Assembly (NCBI GenBank): GCA_963675435.1
Contig: OY776216.1
Span: 3,720,001 to 3,784,000 of the forward strand
Direction: 5' to 3'
Length of the DNA: 64,000 nt
Source of the DNA: Saccharicrinis sp963675435
GTDB taxonomy: Bacteria > Bacteroidota > Bacteroidia > Bacteroidales > Marinilabiliaceae
The notes under the pieces were generated by a model that was given only the letters and a program-made list of their open reading frames with translations, made no database searches and was not told the DNA's origin. Positions 37,075-46,665 of the stretch are shown here, in pieces. The translations under genes and the position numbers were made by a program. The stretch's first letter is position 1, and the number at the start of each line of letters is the position of its first letter.

Positions 37075-38656
37075 CTGATGTTTCCCATGTTATTTAAGCT
37101 GCATTTGAAAGCTGCATTTCTATTAGCCTGAAGATTTTATTGTCCTCAGGCTTATTTTTTATCAGATTGGTAATTAGTTCATTAAAATCACTATCGATAA
37201 TCTCAGCAATCATATGTAATAGTTCCAGAATAAATCCCCATATTCTCATGGATATAGTAAGTTCTGTAGTATTATCGCATACCTTTTCAAATAAACCGCC
37301 CATTGTTTCATATGCATCGAACCTCTTTGCCAAACTAAATACATTGTATTCAATCATAGCTAGTGATACATCAGCTATTTGCGCATCAAAGTCTTGGGAT
37401 TGTGATTTGCCCAAGGAAAAGTATTGTTTTGATTCTTTAAAGAAAACTTCTATGCTCCACCTTATACTATATATTTCATAAGCACTCAGTATGCCCAGCT
37501 TAGTATTGGTAGTCGCCAACAGGTGCCACTTGCCATGCTTACTTGTTTTGCAGAAAAATAGCTTTAGTGGTATTGATTTGTACTCAACAATAACCTCGGC
37601 ACAAAATAGGTTTAATGCTTTTTCTTTCTTTACCTTTTTTCTGCGCTTTACTAATTGGGTAAGCTCTTTAGCTGTATACAATTCCCCATTGAAGCTATAT
37701 TTTGCTTTTGCCATTTTTACCATACCAACTATTTGTATTCCTTTATTTAATGACAAAACGGCTTTCAATATGGATTCACAGAAAAACCAACTATCCATAA
37801 GTACATAGTGTACTTCAAACTTTTGTTTGACAGCTCTTTTAATCATAGATATAGCTGTAGATATTTTATCATTAATCAATTCTTGTTCGCGCAAATAACC
37901 GCATGAATCTTTTTCTCTTTTTTTTGAATATTGAGCTTTTCTTTGTTTAACCATCAGTCCAAATGGAGTTTTCTCGTTTTTGCCTTTTTCTTTGTGTAGG
38001 CTAAAATCTAATGAGAAGAAACTTTTGCCGTCCCAATAGCCAAGAAATAATGCTTTATATCCCCAGAACCTACAATTTTTCACATGTGACCATATCTTAC
38101 CAATATGCTCTGTTTTATAGGTTGATTTTTCAAAATCAGTATCGTCTATTATTAAACATTTGTTAAACTCCTTATTTGTTGCACTTGTGCTTGTGGTCCG
38201 CTTTAGCAATTTGATATTACATTTGGTTAAGAGGCTTCTCCAATTGATATTGCTATCATTTTTTAGCCTATAAAAAGTATTCTTACTAGCTTCTATGCTG
38301 CGTGATAAAGGATGTTTGGTGTACCGGTATACGTTCGAGAGTGAGAGTAGTGGAAACAACAACAAAGCCAGCAATAAATCACCTTTTTGGAAAGTACATT
38401 GAGGCATATTATCAACTCCCAGATTCAACCTATTCAGATGCAATGACTGATATAATTCCATTATTCTATTAATTCCTTTTTCACTTGAGGTGAAAAAGCT
38501 GTTTGTCTCCGAAAAAACTTTTGTACTTTTACTCATGAAGCATGGTTTTTTATTGATATCGCACCACTAAAATACTGAATATTAGTGGATTAATAAAATT
38601 AATCATGCTTCTTTTTGTTTGATTTACAATGTTTTAACACACTTGTGAAACATCAG
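37075..38656 (-). mobile_element. IS4-like insertion sequence with 7-bp target duplication
   Basis: Terminal inverted repeats CTGATGTTTCCCATG (37075-37089) and CTTGTGAAACATCAG (38642-38656), matching at 13 of 15 positions, bracket a single transposase gene. Immediately outside, ATTATAA is present on both sides (37068-37074 and 38657-38663), a perfect 7-bp direct repeat. The 1582-bp element looks intact and possibly active. A 26-bp hairpin-like palindrome (CCACTAAAATACTGAATATTAGTGG, 38561-38585) sits in the leader. Confidence 0.85.
37094..38536 (-). CDS. IS4-family transposase
   Basis: The 480-residue transposase has DDE residues in CLIIDDTDFEKS, YVLMDSWFFCES and IRWSIEVFFKESKQ, the last fitting the YREK motif (Y-x2-R-x3-E-x6-K) of IS4 elements. 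The frame is uninterrupted from ATG 38536 to 37094. It is the only gene in the element. The exact IS4 subgroup cannot be stated without a database comparison. Confidence 0.9.
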   Translation of the reverse strand: MSKSTKVFSETNSFFTSSEKGINRIMELYQSLHLNRLNLGVDNMPQCTFQKGDLLLALLLFPLLSLSNVYRYTKHPLSRSIEASKNTFYRLKNDSNINWRSLLTKCNIKLLKRTTSTSATNKEFNKCLIIDDTDFEKSTYKTEHIGKIWSHVKNCRFWGYKALFLGYWDGKSFFSLDFSLHKEKGKNEKTPFGLMVKQRKAQYSKKREKDSCGYLREQELINDKISTAISMIKRAVKQKFEVHYVLMDSWFFCESILKAVLSLNKGIQIVGMVKMAKAKYSFNGELYTAKELTQLVKRRKKVKKEKALNLFCAEVIVEYKSIPLKLFFCKTSKHGKWHLLATTNTKLGILSAYEIYSIRWSIEVFFKESKQYFSLGKSQSQDFDAQIADVSLAMIEYNVFSLAKRFDAYETMGGLFEKVCDNTTELTISMRIWGFILELLHMIAEIIDSDFNELITNLIKNKPEDNKIFRLIEMQLSNAA

Positions 38657-38984
38657 ATTATAATTAATAATAGCAAAATAAAATATACAACTCATACTAC
38701 AATACTTCGTTAAACTTTTAAGCGGCAATAGTGCCATGATATAATAGTTCCCTCGCCTTCTTTTTATTTTTAGGCAAGTATGGGTTAATGCCGAACTTGT
38801 CAAAAAATAAATTCAACTGTAAGGTATTGTGGTTTATTGTTTTGATGTCCGTCATTGAAAATGACTTTCTGTCTTCTTTGGGGATGCTCAACCAATGGGT
38901 AATTTTAGCAATATTAATGGCTGTCAGAGAAGCGTTAAAGTGAAAATCCAATTTATTTTCGCTTCTTGCTTGACAATCATTTAA

Positions 38985-40584
38985 CCCGAATTATTCATGA
39001 GGTTTATTTTAAAGGTAAAAGGATCGTTTATAACTTTTAACATTCTTACAAATGGATTGCACTAAGCTTGGAATGATTCTATTTCTCAAATTCAGGCTTT
39101 AAATTTCGATGTGTTTTTAGCGAATCTGGCTAATTTTTGGCAATATGGCATAGTTATCCCATGTTGATTAGAAAAAAACATCATACACCTTTACTGAAAG
39201 GCCAGTTCACTCAGTAAATCTTTATAAACGAATGCTTTTGATATTTGAATGTAAATTCGCTTGACCGTTTTCTTGATTGTTCCACCTGCTTTTAAGAGGT
39301 ATAATCTAATGTTATCAACTTGCCATTTGTGTGCATTCAGATACTTTGTTTTCTTTATCATTTGCTTGATAATTAAAAACATCTCATAAACGATACTGCT
39401 AATTATCAGACGTATGAAGTTAGCCCAAAATGAATGATTTGAAAGTCTGTCAGAGAAACACATGTTTTTCAATTCTTTGATTCTATTCTCGCTTGCATCT
39501 CCTCTTTTTACATAAAAATCAAAATATATTTCTCTTGCATTCATTTGGGGCATATTACTAACCAAGTGCCGGATATTCATCCCAATCCCAGTACTTTCTA
39601 TTTTGGAATAGCATTGTTGTGGAGCATGCCAGGAGCCGGCTTGATATTGAAAACTGAGAAAATGCTGATGCTTCTTCTGGTCGGATAAATATAGGTATCT
39701 AACCGCGTTTTCAGCTTTCTTCACTCTTCTTTTCAATACTTCATTAGTGGCTAGCCCTACGGCGTAAAATAGAGATTCATCTTCCGCCAATTGATAAAAA
39801 GGAGCATTGCTAAAACCACTATCTGCTCTAATAATAATTTTTATATTAGGGTATACAGCCTTGATAGCATGAACCACTCTTTTTAATATGGACACATACC
39901 ATTTATTGGAATGACTGTTGCCGGGCCTTAATACAGGGAGGATAATTTGTCCGGTTTCCCCATCATGGAATAAGAGCTCATTATACATAAATTGCCCATA
40001 GTAACCATTGTACATTGATAACTGTTGTGCTCCGTGCGTAGGATCGTCCGTGGCATCAATGTCAATAACAACATGTTTTCTACCCGATAGACTTTCAACA
40101 TAACGATTTAGCCATCCGTACAATATACTAAAGATAGCCTGTTGGTCAATGCTGTTTTCGAATCTGGAAACAGTGGGTTGTGAGGCTAATTCCCCTTCAA
40201 GAACCGTTCTTAATATTGGATCATTTTTAAGTTGATGCACATCATTAGCATCTTCATAACCTTGCATCATTAAAAACACTCTTTGTTTTAATATTTTTTC
40301 AAAAGAATGTGTAATGTGTTTTTGATCTCTGGAATCAGGGATCAATTTACTGATATACTCTATTAAACCATGTTTTCGCTCGATTTTATCAACTAAAAAC
40401 ACTGAAGAATCAGAACTTATACTGTTGGCTGTAAAATCTAATAAATAGGCTTGCTTTTGCTTATAATAGACTGTATTTTTAGTGCTCATAATTGGGTGTA
40501 ATGAATGTTACTATATTTACTTCTAACTAATTTAAATATAATATATTACATCCATTTATTCAATTTCTTCGCGAATTTTTAGGG
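38985..40584 (-). mobile_element. IS1380-family insertion sequence at a TTAA site
   Basis: The element is 1600 bp. TTAA direct repeats flank it (38981-38984 and 40585-40588). Its ends are CCCGAATTATTCATGAGG and, inverted, CCCTAAAAATTCGCGAAG, which agree at 10 of 18 positions. TTAA duplications are a hallmark of the IS1380 family. It is inserted in a transposase gene and contains one complete transposase. Confidence 0.87.
39191..40489 (-). CDS. IS1380-family transposase
   Basis: The 432-residue protein carries DDE-type residues in HVVIDIDATDDPTHG (first Asp), IKIIIRADSGF (second Asp) and RGDASENRIKELKN (Glu), the arrangement seen in IS1380 transposases. ATG at 40489 is 95 bp inside the element. 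No frameshift is seen. It lies on the minus strand, in the same direction as the gene it interrupts. Confidence 0.9.
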   Translation of the reverse strand: MSTKNTVYYKQKQAYLLDFTANSISSDSSVFLVDKIERKHGLIEYISKLIPDSRDQKHITHSFEKILKQRVFLMMQGYEDANDVHQLKNDPILRTVLEGELASQPTVSRFENSIDQQAIFSILYGWLNRYVESLSGRKHVVIDIDATDDPTHGAQQLSMYNGYYGQFMYNELLFHDGETGQIILPVLRPGNSHSNKWYVSILKRVVHAIKAVYPNIKIIIRADSGFSNAPFYQLAEDESLFYAVGLATNEVLKRRVKKAENAVRYLYLSDQKKHQHFLSFQYQAGSWHAPQQCYSKIESTGIGMNIRHLVSNMPQMNAREIYFDFYVKRGDASENRIKELKNMCFSDRLSNHSFWANFIRLIISSIVYEMFLIIKQMIKKTKYLNAHKWQVDNIRLYLLKAGGTIKKTVKRIYIQISKAFVYKDLLSELAFQ

Positions 40585-41537
40585 TTAAGCTTGTATGCTG
40601 CTTTCCGTCACGATAAAGAAATTCAATCAGGAAACGGCTTCGATAAAATTGCAGGATCTCCGACGCATCCATATTGATGTCTGTTGAGAAATACAGTTTA
40701 TGAGTCTTCTTACCCTTCTCATCGCAATAAAGGACATGCACAACCTTTATACTTCGTTTTAATGATATGGAATACACAATGGCACTATGGATTACGGTCT
40801 GTTCATCCTTTGACACAAGCTCAAAGTGTCTCAAGTCGATATTGTTGTTGTCAACTTTTCCATCATATTGTTTTTGGCCTTCCGCGTTTACCCGTTGGCT
40901 CACCTTGATGCAGGTATCGTAAATTGGCATCATCCCTCAGCCTGCATATCAAGTGCATATCTACATTCATTACCTTATCAACAAACGTACGTTTTGCAAA
41001 CCATGCATCAGCCACTAAATATGAAGATAGCCCAAGCAGCTGTGTTTTGCGCTCAGCAATAATATCAGCATACCAGTCAGAAAGGGATTGCTCCTTATCG
41101 ACCATCGTTTGGACAGCCTCTAAATGAAATGCAGTATGATTGTCTATGTCTATCGCTGCCAAACCTCCAATTTCAAGCCCCCATTTGGCACGATTGGTGC
41201 ACCCAGACCAAAAATAACCGGCACCGGGTGTATGCTTGCCTGATTTGCTAATATATGAAGGGTCAAAAGTAATGGCGTATCGACCGCTCCCTTGAGAAAG
41301 TGTTAATTCTTTGTTGAAAGTTAGAAAGTCAAATGGTTTTTCAAATTGTTGTCGGTATCTTTGTTCCTTATGCTTACCAAAGCGCCCCAACTGTAAAAAG
41401 TTAATGCGCCCTTTGATGCATAAAAATAGGATAAGAGTCTCTGTTACAAACTCTTTTCTCCAACTATTGATATTTGACATTTTTGACAACACGCTTTCTA
41501 TGTGTATTTTATAAATATTATTTCCCTTGATAGTCAC

Positions 41538-41862
41538 CCTTAATGATGTTGTCGAAATTCACCATTAAGATACATATTATCAAGGGTTTACAAAAATAAT
41601 TCAACACTTATCTTGTTGGTTTTCAGTGCTTTATATCACACCTTAACGAACTATTGATACTATATAAAATACAATAATGTATCCTTAAGTTGAATTTATC
41701 AAATATAATTTAGGCTTTATTACAGCCATGTCCTTCTTTATCAAAAAACATTACCCCATCCAATTATTGCTAAGTATTTTGTCTTAAATTGACAAAAATC
41801 TTTACTTTTGAGGCTGGTAAAAAATTATGACATACCTAATAATAAAATAAAACTTTAAACAA
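41538..41862. other. Intergenic region before the sugar-nucleotide cluster
   Basis: 325 bp. It holds the ugd promoter at its right end and an inverted repeat CCCTTGATA / TATCAAGGG (41524-41532 and 41578-41586) at its left end, which may belong to the end of the older transposon. No gene is seen. Confidence 0.45.
41779..41810 (+). promoter_or_regulatory. Promoter of the sugar-nucleotide cluster
   Basis: TTG at 41779-41781 and TACTTTTG at 41803-41810 match the Bacteroidota consensus with a 21-bp spacer. Transcription would start about 46 bp before the ugd ATG. Confidence 0.6.
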
Positions 41863-43191
41863 ATGAAGATTTCTATTATTGGAACGGGATACGTTGGTCT
41901 TGTATCAGGAACATGTTTTGCTGATGTTGGAGTGAATGTTACATGCGTGGACATTGACGAACAAAAAATTGAAAATCTAAAAAACGGGGTTATTCCAATT
42001 TACGAACCCGGTTTAGAAACAATGGTTCATGATAATATTGAAAAAGGCAGACTATTCTTTACTACTAACATTAAAGAATCGCTTGAAAATACAGATGTTG
42101 TTTTTATTGCAGTAGGTACCCCACCTGATGAAGATGGAAGTGCTGACTTAAAATATGTACTAGAAGTTGCCCGCCAAATTGGAAGAAATATTAACCACTA
42201 CATGGTAGTTGTTACTAAAAGTACTGTGCCTATTGGAACAGCAAAAAAAGTTAAAGCAGCAATTAATGATGAATTAGAAAAACGAGGTATTGAAGTTGAG
42301 TTTGATGTAGCTTCAAATCCAGAGTTCTTAAAAGAAGGAAATGCTATTGAAGATTTCTTGAAACCAGATCGTATTGTTGTTGGAACAGAATCTGAAAAAG
42401 CTGAAAAAACCATGCAACGCTTATACAAACCATTCCTACTTAATGGTCATCCAATAATTTTTATGGATATTCCATCATCAGAGATGACTAAATATGCTGC
42501 CAATTCAATGCTAGCCACAAAAATTAGTTTCATGAACGACATGGCTAACTTATGTGAAATAGTTGGTGCTGACATCACCTCAGTAAGAAAAGGAATAGGT
42601 TCTGATGCACGTATTGGAAACAAATTTATATATGCGGGAGCTGGATATGGAGGTTCTTGTTTTCCAAAAGATGTGAAAGCTGTAATTAAAACAGCTAATG
42701 ATAACCAATATAAATTAAGACTTCTTCAAGCTGTTGAAGATGTAAATAACGATCAAAAACACGTTCTTGTTAGAAAAATAAAAGAAGAGTTTGGTAGCAA
42801 CCTTGAAAACAAAACATTTGCGCTTTGGGGCTTATCATTCAAACCTAAAACAGATGATATGCGAGAAGCTCCAGCTTTGGTTCTTATTGAAGAGCTTATT
42901 AAGATGGGTGCAAAAGTTAAAGCATACGATCCCGTAGCAATGGAGGAAGCCAAAAGAATTCTTGGAGATAAAATTGAATATGGAAACGATCCTTATGAAG
43001 TTTTAATTGACGCTGAAGCTTTAGTTGTTATAACTGAATGGCCTGAATTTAGAATTCCAAATTTCAAAGTTTTAGAGAAATTACTTATTAATAAGATCAT
43101 TTTTGACGGTCGAAACATTTACGATCCAGAAGAAATTGTGGAAAATGGTTTTACTTATTATAGCATAGGTAGAAAACCACTTAAAGCATAA
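41863..43191 (+). CDS. UDP-glucose 6-dehydrogenase
   Basis: The 442-residue enzyme has the N-terminal NAD-binding GTGYVGLVSG (7-16), the nucleotide-binding CVDIDEQKIENLKNG, and the catalytic Cys266 in GGSCFPKD, with the C-terminal UDP-binding domain (GLSFKPKTDDMREA). It oxidises UDP-glucose to UDP-glucuronate, the substrate of the next gene product. It is the first gene of a six-gene plus-strand run. Full length. Confidence 0.96.
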   Translation: MKISIIGTGYVGLVSGTCFADVGVNVTCVDIDEQKIENLKNGVIPIYEPGLETMVHDNIEKGRLFFTTNIKESLENTDVVFIAVGTPPDEDGSADLKYVLEVARQIGRNINHYMVVVTKSTVPIGTAKKVKAAINDELEKRGIEVEFDVASNPEFLKEGNAIEDFLKPDRIVVGTESEKAEKTMQRLYKPFLLNGHPIIFMDIPSSEMTKYAANSMLATKISFMNDMANLCEIVGADITSVRKGIGSDARIGNKFIYAGAGYGGSCFPKDVKAVIKTANDNQYKLRLLQAVEDVNNDQKHVLVRKIKEEFGSNLENKTFALWGLSFKPKTDDMREAPALVLIEELIKMGAKVKAYDPVAMEEAKRILGDKIEYGNDPYEVLIDAEALVVITEWPEFRIPNFKVLEKLLINKIIFDGRNIYDPEEIVENGFTYYSIGRKPLKA

Positions 43192-43272
43192 CTATAATTG
43201 TCTGTAAGGTTAAAATATTAATGCTATTAACATTGTAATTTTTCAATCATAAAAAACAACATTAATCGTAAG

Positions 43273-43310
43273 CTTTGAGTTTAAACAATTAAAAATATTT
43301 AAACTCAAAG
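43273..43310 (+). promoter_or_regulatory. 13-bp perfect inverted repeat between ugd and uxs
   Basis: CTTTGAGTTTAAA (43273-43285) / TTTAAACTCAAAG (43298-43310), 12-nt loop, 36 bp before the uxs start. There is no T-run, so it is not a typical terminator. It might be an operator or a processing site. Confidence 0.35.
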
Positions 43311-43345
43311 TATATTATTCTCTTATAAAAATAGAATACAATTAT

Positions 43346-44296
43346 ATGAAACGAATATTAGTAACAGGAGGTGCCGGCTTTATTGGGTCTCACTTATGTG
43401 AAAGATTATTAAATGATGGCAACGAAGTTATTTGTATAGATAATTATTTTACTGGAAGTAAATCAAATGTCATTCATCTTCTGGATAATCCTTATTTTGA
43501 ATTAATAAGACACGATGTAACTCATCCTTATTTTATTGAAGTTGATGAAATATACAATTTGGCATGTCCTGCATCACCTGTTCATTATCAATTCAATTCT
43601 ATTAAGACCATAAAAACTTCAGTAATGGGAGCTATTAATATGCTTGGTTTAGCCAAACGTATTAAAGCAAGAGTATTGCAAGCTTCAACTTCAGAAGTTT
43701 ATGGTGACCCAGAAATACACCCTCAAAACGAAAACTATTGGGGTAATGTAAACCCAATTGGAATTAGATCGTGCTATGATGAAGGTAAACGTTGCGCTGA
43801 GAGTCTATTTTTTAATTATCATCAACAAAACAATGTTGATATAAAAGTGATAAGGATTTTCAACACCTATGGTCCTAGAATGAATCCTAACGATGGACGG
43901 GTGGTTTCAAACTTTATTGTTCAAGCCTTAAAAGGCAAAGACATTACTATTTTTGGAGATGGACAACAAACAAGAAGTTTTCAATATGTTGACGACCTTA
44001 TAGAAGGTATGATTCGAATGATGAATTCTCGAAATGATTTTCAAGGTCCAGTTAACATTGGTAATCCAAATGAATTCACAATGTTAGAATTAGCAGAACA
44101 AGTTATTAAATTAACAAATTCGAAATCTAAACTAACTTATATGCCACTTCCTGCTGATGATCCTACACAAAGGCAACCTGACATAACTTTAGCAAAAAAA
44201 GAACTAAGCAACTGGGAACCAAAAGTTCAGTTAAAAGAAGGACTGACTAAAACAATTGAATATTTTGATAATCTTTTAAAAAACACCAAATTATAA
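43346..44296 (+). CDS. UDP-glucuronate decarboxylase
   Basis: The 316-residue short-chain dehydrogenase/reductase has the NAD motif GGAGFIGSHL (8-17), DNYFTGSKSNV, the STSEVYGDPE strand, Tyr144-Lys148 in SCYDEGKR, and RIFNTYGPRM. These match UDP-xylose synthase (Uxs) closely, and the product of the preceding ugd gene is its substrate. It yields UDP-xylose for surface polysaccharide. It is separated from ugd by 154 bp with a hairpin, so it may be separately controlled. Confidence 0.94.
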   Translation: MKRILVTGGAGFIGSHLCERLLNDGNEVICIDNYFTGSKSNVIHLLDNPYFELIRHDVTHPYFIEVDEIYNLACPASPVHYQFNSIKTIKTSVMGAINMLGLAKRIKARVLQASTSEVYGDPEIHPQNENYWGNVNPIGIRSCYDEGKRCAESLFFNYHQQNNVDIKVIRIFNTYGPRMNPNDGRVVSNFIVQALKGKDITIFGDGQQTRSFQYVDDLIEGMIRMMNSRNDFQGPVNIGNPNEFTMLELAEQVIKLTNSKSKLTYMPLPADDPTQRQPDITLAKKELSNWEPKVQLKEGLTKTIEYFDNLLKNTKL

Positions 44297-44312
44297 TAAA
44301 ACCTAATTATTA

Positions 44313-45185
44313 ATGGCTAAATATAAAGGAATTATTCTTGCTGGTGGATCCGGAACCAGACTCTACCCCATTACACAAAGTATATCAAAACAGATTATAC
44401 CTGTATATAACAAACCCATGATATACTACCCTCTGTCAGTATTAATGCTTGCAGGAATCAGAGAAATTTTAATCATTTCAACACCACAAGACCTTCCTTT
44501 GTATATAAATTTATTTGGAGATGGTAATCAATTAGGATTATCATTATCATATGCAGAACAACCTAGTCCTGATGGTCTAGCTCAAGCTTTTATTATAGGC
44601 GAAGAGTTCATTGGTGAAGATAATGTATGTCTGATTCTGGGTGATAATATTTTCTTTGGATATGATTTTTCAAAATTATTATCACAAACTGTAGATGAAA
44701 ATACTGGAGCCACAGTTTTTGGTTATTATGTAACTGATCCGGAAAGATATGGAGTTGCTGAATTTGATACCGATAATAATGTTATTAGTATTGAAGAAAA
44801 ACCTAATCATCCAAAATCAAATTATGCAGTTACTGGCTTGTACTTTTACAACAACACCGTTGTTCAAAAAGCAAAAACACTTAAACCATCACCAAGAGGA
44901 GAATTAGAAATAACAGATTTAAACAAAATTTTCCTTGAAGAGGGTAATTTAAAAGTCAATTTAATGGGAAGAGGCATGGCTTGGTTAGATACAGGAACTC
45001 ATGACAGTATGCTGGAAGCTTCAAATTTTATTGCAACAATCGAACACCGTCAAGGATTAATGGTAGCCTGTTTAGAAGAAATAGCCTTTAATAAAGGATA
45101 TATTAACAAAGATCAATTATTAAAATTAGCTGAGCCTTTAGCTAAAAATGAATATGGCGCATACTTACAAAGAATTTCAAAATAG
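44313..45185 (+). CDS. rfbA: Glucose-1-phosphate thymidylyltransferase
   Basis: The 290-residue enzyme has GGSGTRLYPIT (11-21), DNIFFGYDF and the EEKPNHPKSNYAVTGLYFYN region typical of RmlA. It makes dTDP-glucose from glucose-1-phosphate and dTTP, the first step to dTDP-L-rhamnose. It lies 17 bp after uxs and 30 bp before rfbC. The dTDP-glucose 4,6-dehydratase gene (rfbB), the second step, is not in the cluster. Confidence 0.96.
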   Translation: MAKYKGIILAGGSGTRLYPITQSISKQIIPVYNKPMIYYPLSVLMLAGIREILIISTPQDLPLYINLFGDGNQLGLSLSYAEQPSPDGLAQAFIIGEEFIGEDNVCLILGDNIFFGYDFSKLLSQTVDENTGATVFGYYVTDPERYGVAEFDTDNNVISIEEKPNHPKSNYAVTGLYFYNNTVVQKAKTLKPSPRGELEITDLNKIFLEEGNLKVNLMGRGMAWLDTGTHDSMLEASNFIATIEHRQGLMVACLEEIAFNKGYINKDQLLKLAEPLAKNEYGAYLQRISK

Positions 45186-45214
45186 CCATTAATCACACAA
45201 CTCAAGCAACATCC

Positions 45215-45763
45215 ATGGAGATTATAAAAACTGAATTCAAAGATCTTATTATAATAAAACCAAACAAATTTATTGATTCCAGAGGATTTTTTCTTGAATC
45301 ATATAATAAAGAACGTTATACTAATTTAGGAGTAACAAACGAATTTATCCAAGATAATGTATCCTGTTCTCAATATGGAGTAATTAGAGGTTTACACTAT
45401 CAATTAGCACCTTATTCTCAGGCAAAACTAGTTCAGGTTTTAAAAGGGAAAATTATTGATGCTGTTGTTGATCTAAGAAAAGACTATGATACATTTGGCA
45501 AGAGTTTTACTATTGAATTATCTCAGGAAAACGGATTTCAATTACTAGTTCCAAGAGGATTTGCTCATGGTTTTTCAGTTTTAAGCCATGAAGTTATATT
45601 TTCCTATAAATGTGATAATCTATACAATAAAGAAGCAGAAAGAGGTATATTATATAATGACACCATTCTTAATATAGACTGGCAAATACCAAAAAATGAA
45701 GCTATTATTTCTGAAAAAGATTTGCTTCATCCACTTTTTAAAGATGCTAAATATAATTTTTAA
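45215..45763 (+). CDS. rfbC: dTDP-4-dehydrorhamnose 3,5-epimerase
   Basis: The 182-residue cupin-fold enzyme has DSRGFFLESYN, VIRGLHYQ with catalytic His61, and Tyr131 in VIFSYKCDN. It epimerises dTDP-4-keto-6-deoxyglucose at C3 and C5, the third step to dTDP-rhamnose. It is followed 9 bp later by rfbD. Confidence 0.95.
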   Translation: MEIIKTEFKDLIIIKPNKFIDSRGFFLESYNKERYTNLGVTNEFIQDNVSCSQYGVIRGLHYQLAPYSQAKLVQVLKGKIIDAVVDLRKDYDTFGKSFTIELSQENGFQLLVPRGFAHGFSVLSHEVIFSYKCDNLYNKEAERGILYNDTILNIDWQIPKNEAIISEKDLLHPLFKDAKYNF

Positions 45764-45771
45764 CAACAGAA

Positions 45772-46650
45772 ATGATTAAAGTATTAATAACAGGAGGAAA
45801 AGGCCAATTAGGTCAAAGTTTCCAATCAATATCTGATAATTTTACTGATATCAATATCTCCTTTACAGATGTTGAAGAATTAAACATTTGCGACATTGAC
45901 AATATTAGAGACTTTATTTCCAACAAGAATTTTCACTTTATTATAAATTGCGCTGCCTACACTGCAGTTGACAAAGCAGAAAGTGATAAAATTGCCAGTT
46001 TACAATTAAATGCCGAGGCTGTTAAAAAGATTGGCATTGTAGCAAACGAATTCAATATTCCTGTAATCCATATATCTACTGATTATGTTTTTGATGGCAA
46101 CTCATTTAAGCCCTATACTGAAAATGATTACGCAGTTCCATCATCCTATTATGGTCAAACAAAACTATTGGGCGAAAAATATTTACTCGAGGAACAGCCA
46201 AACTCAATGATTATCCGAACAGCTTGGTTATACTCGGAGTTTGGAAATAACTTTGTCAAAACCATGATCAAACTAGGTAAAGATAGAGATATACTTAAAG
46301 TTGTTGCAGATCAGGTTGGCTCTCCTACCTATGCTGTTGACCTGGCTAAAGGAATTTTAGAAATTATTTTAAAAATTGTAAATAAAACTGTTAATTTTAC
46401 GCCTGGAATATATCATTTTAGTAATGAAGGAGTTTGTAGTTGGTATGACTTTACCATTAATATCCATCAACTAATGGGAATTGATTGTACTGTTTTACCA
46501 ATAGAATCAAAAGAATATCCAACTGCAGCACCCCGTCCATACTATAGTGTTCTCAATAAAACTAAAATAAAAACTACCTATAAGATAGAAATTCCATATT
46601 GGAGATTTAGTCTTGAAAAATGCTTACGAAAGTTGGCAACCGAAAACTAA
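45772..46650 (+). CDS. rfbD: dTDP-4-dehydrorhamnose reductase
   Basis: The 292-residue reductase has the NAD(P) motif GGKGQLGQSF (8-17), STDYVFDGN with SSYYGQTKLLGE (Tyr-x3-Lys) and the C-terminal RPYYSVLNKTKI region, all as in RmlD. It makes dTDP-L-rhamnose in the last step. It is tightly coupled to rfbC (9 bp). Confidence 0.95.
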   Translation: MIKVLITGGKGQLGQSFQSISDNFTDINISFTDVEELNICDIDNIRDFISNKNFHFIINCAAYTAVDKAESDKIASLQLNAEAVKKIGIVANEFNIPVIHISTDYVFDGNSFKPYTENDYAVPSSYYGQTKLLGEKYLLEEQPNSMIIRTAWLYSEFGNNFVKTMIKLGKDRDILKVVADQVGSPTYAVDLAKGILEIILKIVNKTVNFTPGIYHFSNEGVCSWYDFTINIHQLMGIDCTVLPIESKEYPTAAPRPYYSVLNKTKIKTTYKIEIPYWRFSLEKCLRKLATEN

Positions 46651-46665
46651 TAACAGAAAAATAAC

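Larger units (their letters stand above)
38718..41537 (-). pseudogene. DDE transposase gene split by an IS1380-family element and frameshifted
   Basis: The N-terminal part (GTG start 41537 to a stop near 40863) and the middle part (40933-40585) are in different frames; they join after GKRGRPK, where an A5 run needs four A residues. The middle part reads ...YRDGKQHTSL and stops in foreign sequence at 40556. The last 78 residues resume at 38981 as NDCQARSENKLDFHF and end ...ELLYHGTIAA at 38718. Removing 38985-40584 plus one TTAA restores a continuous reading frame across the junction. The ends of this older element are not recognised. It carries two independent lesions. Confidence 0.88.
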
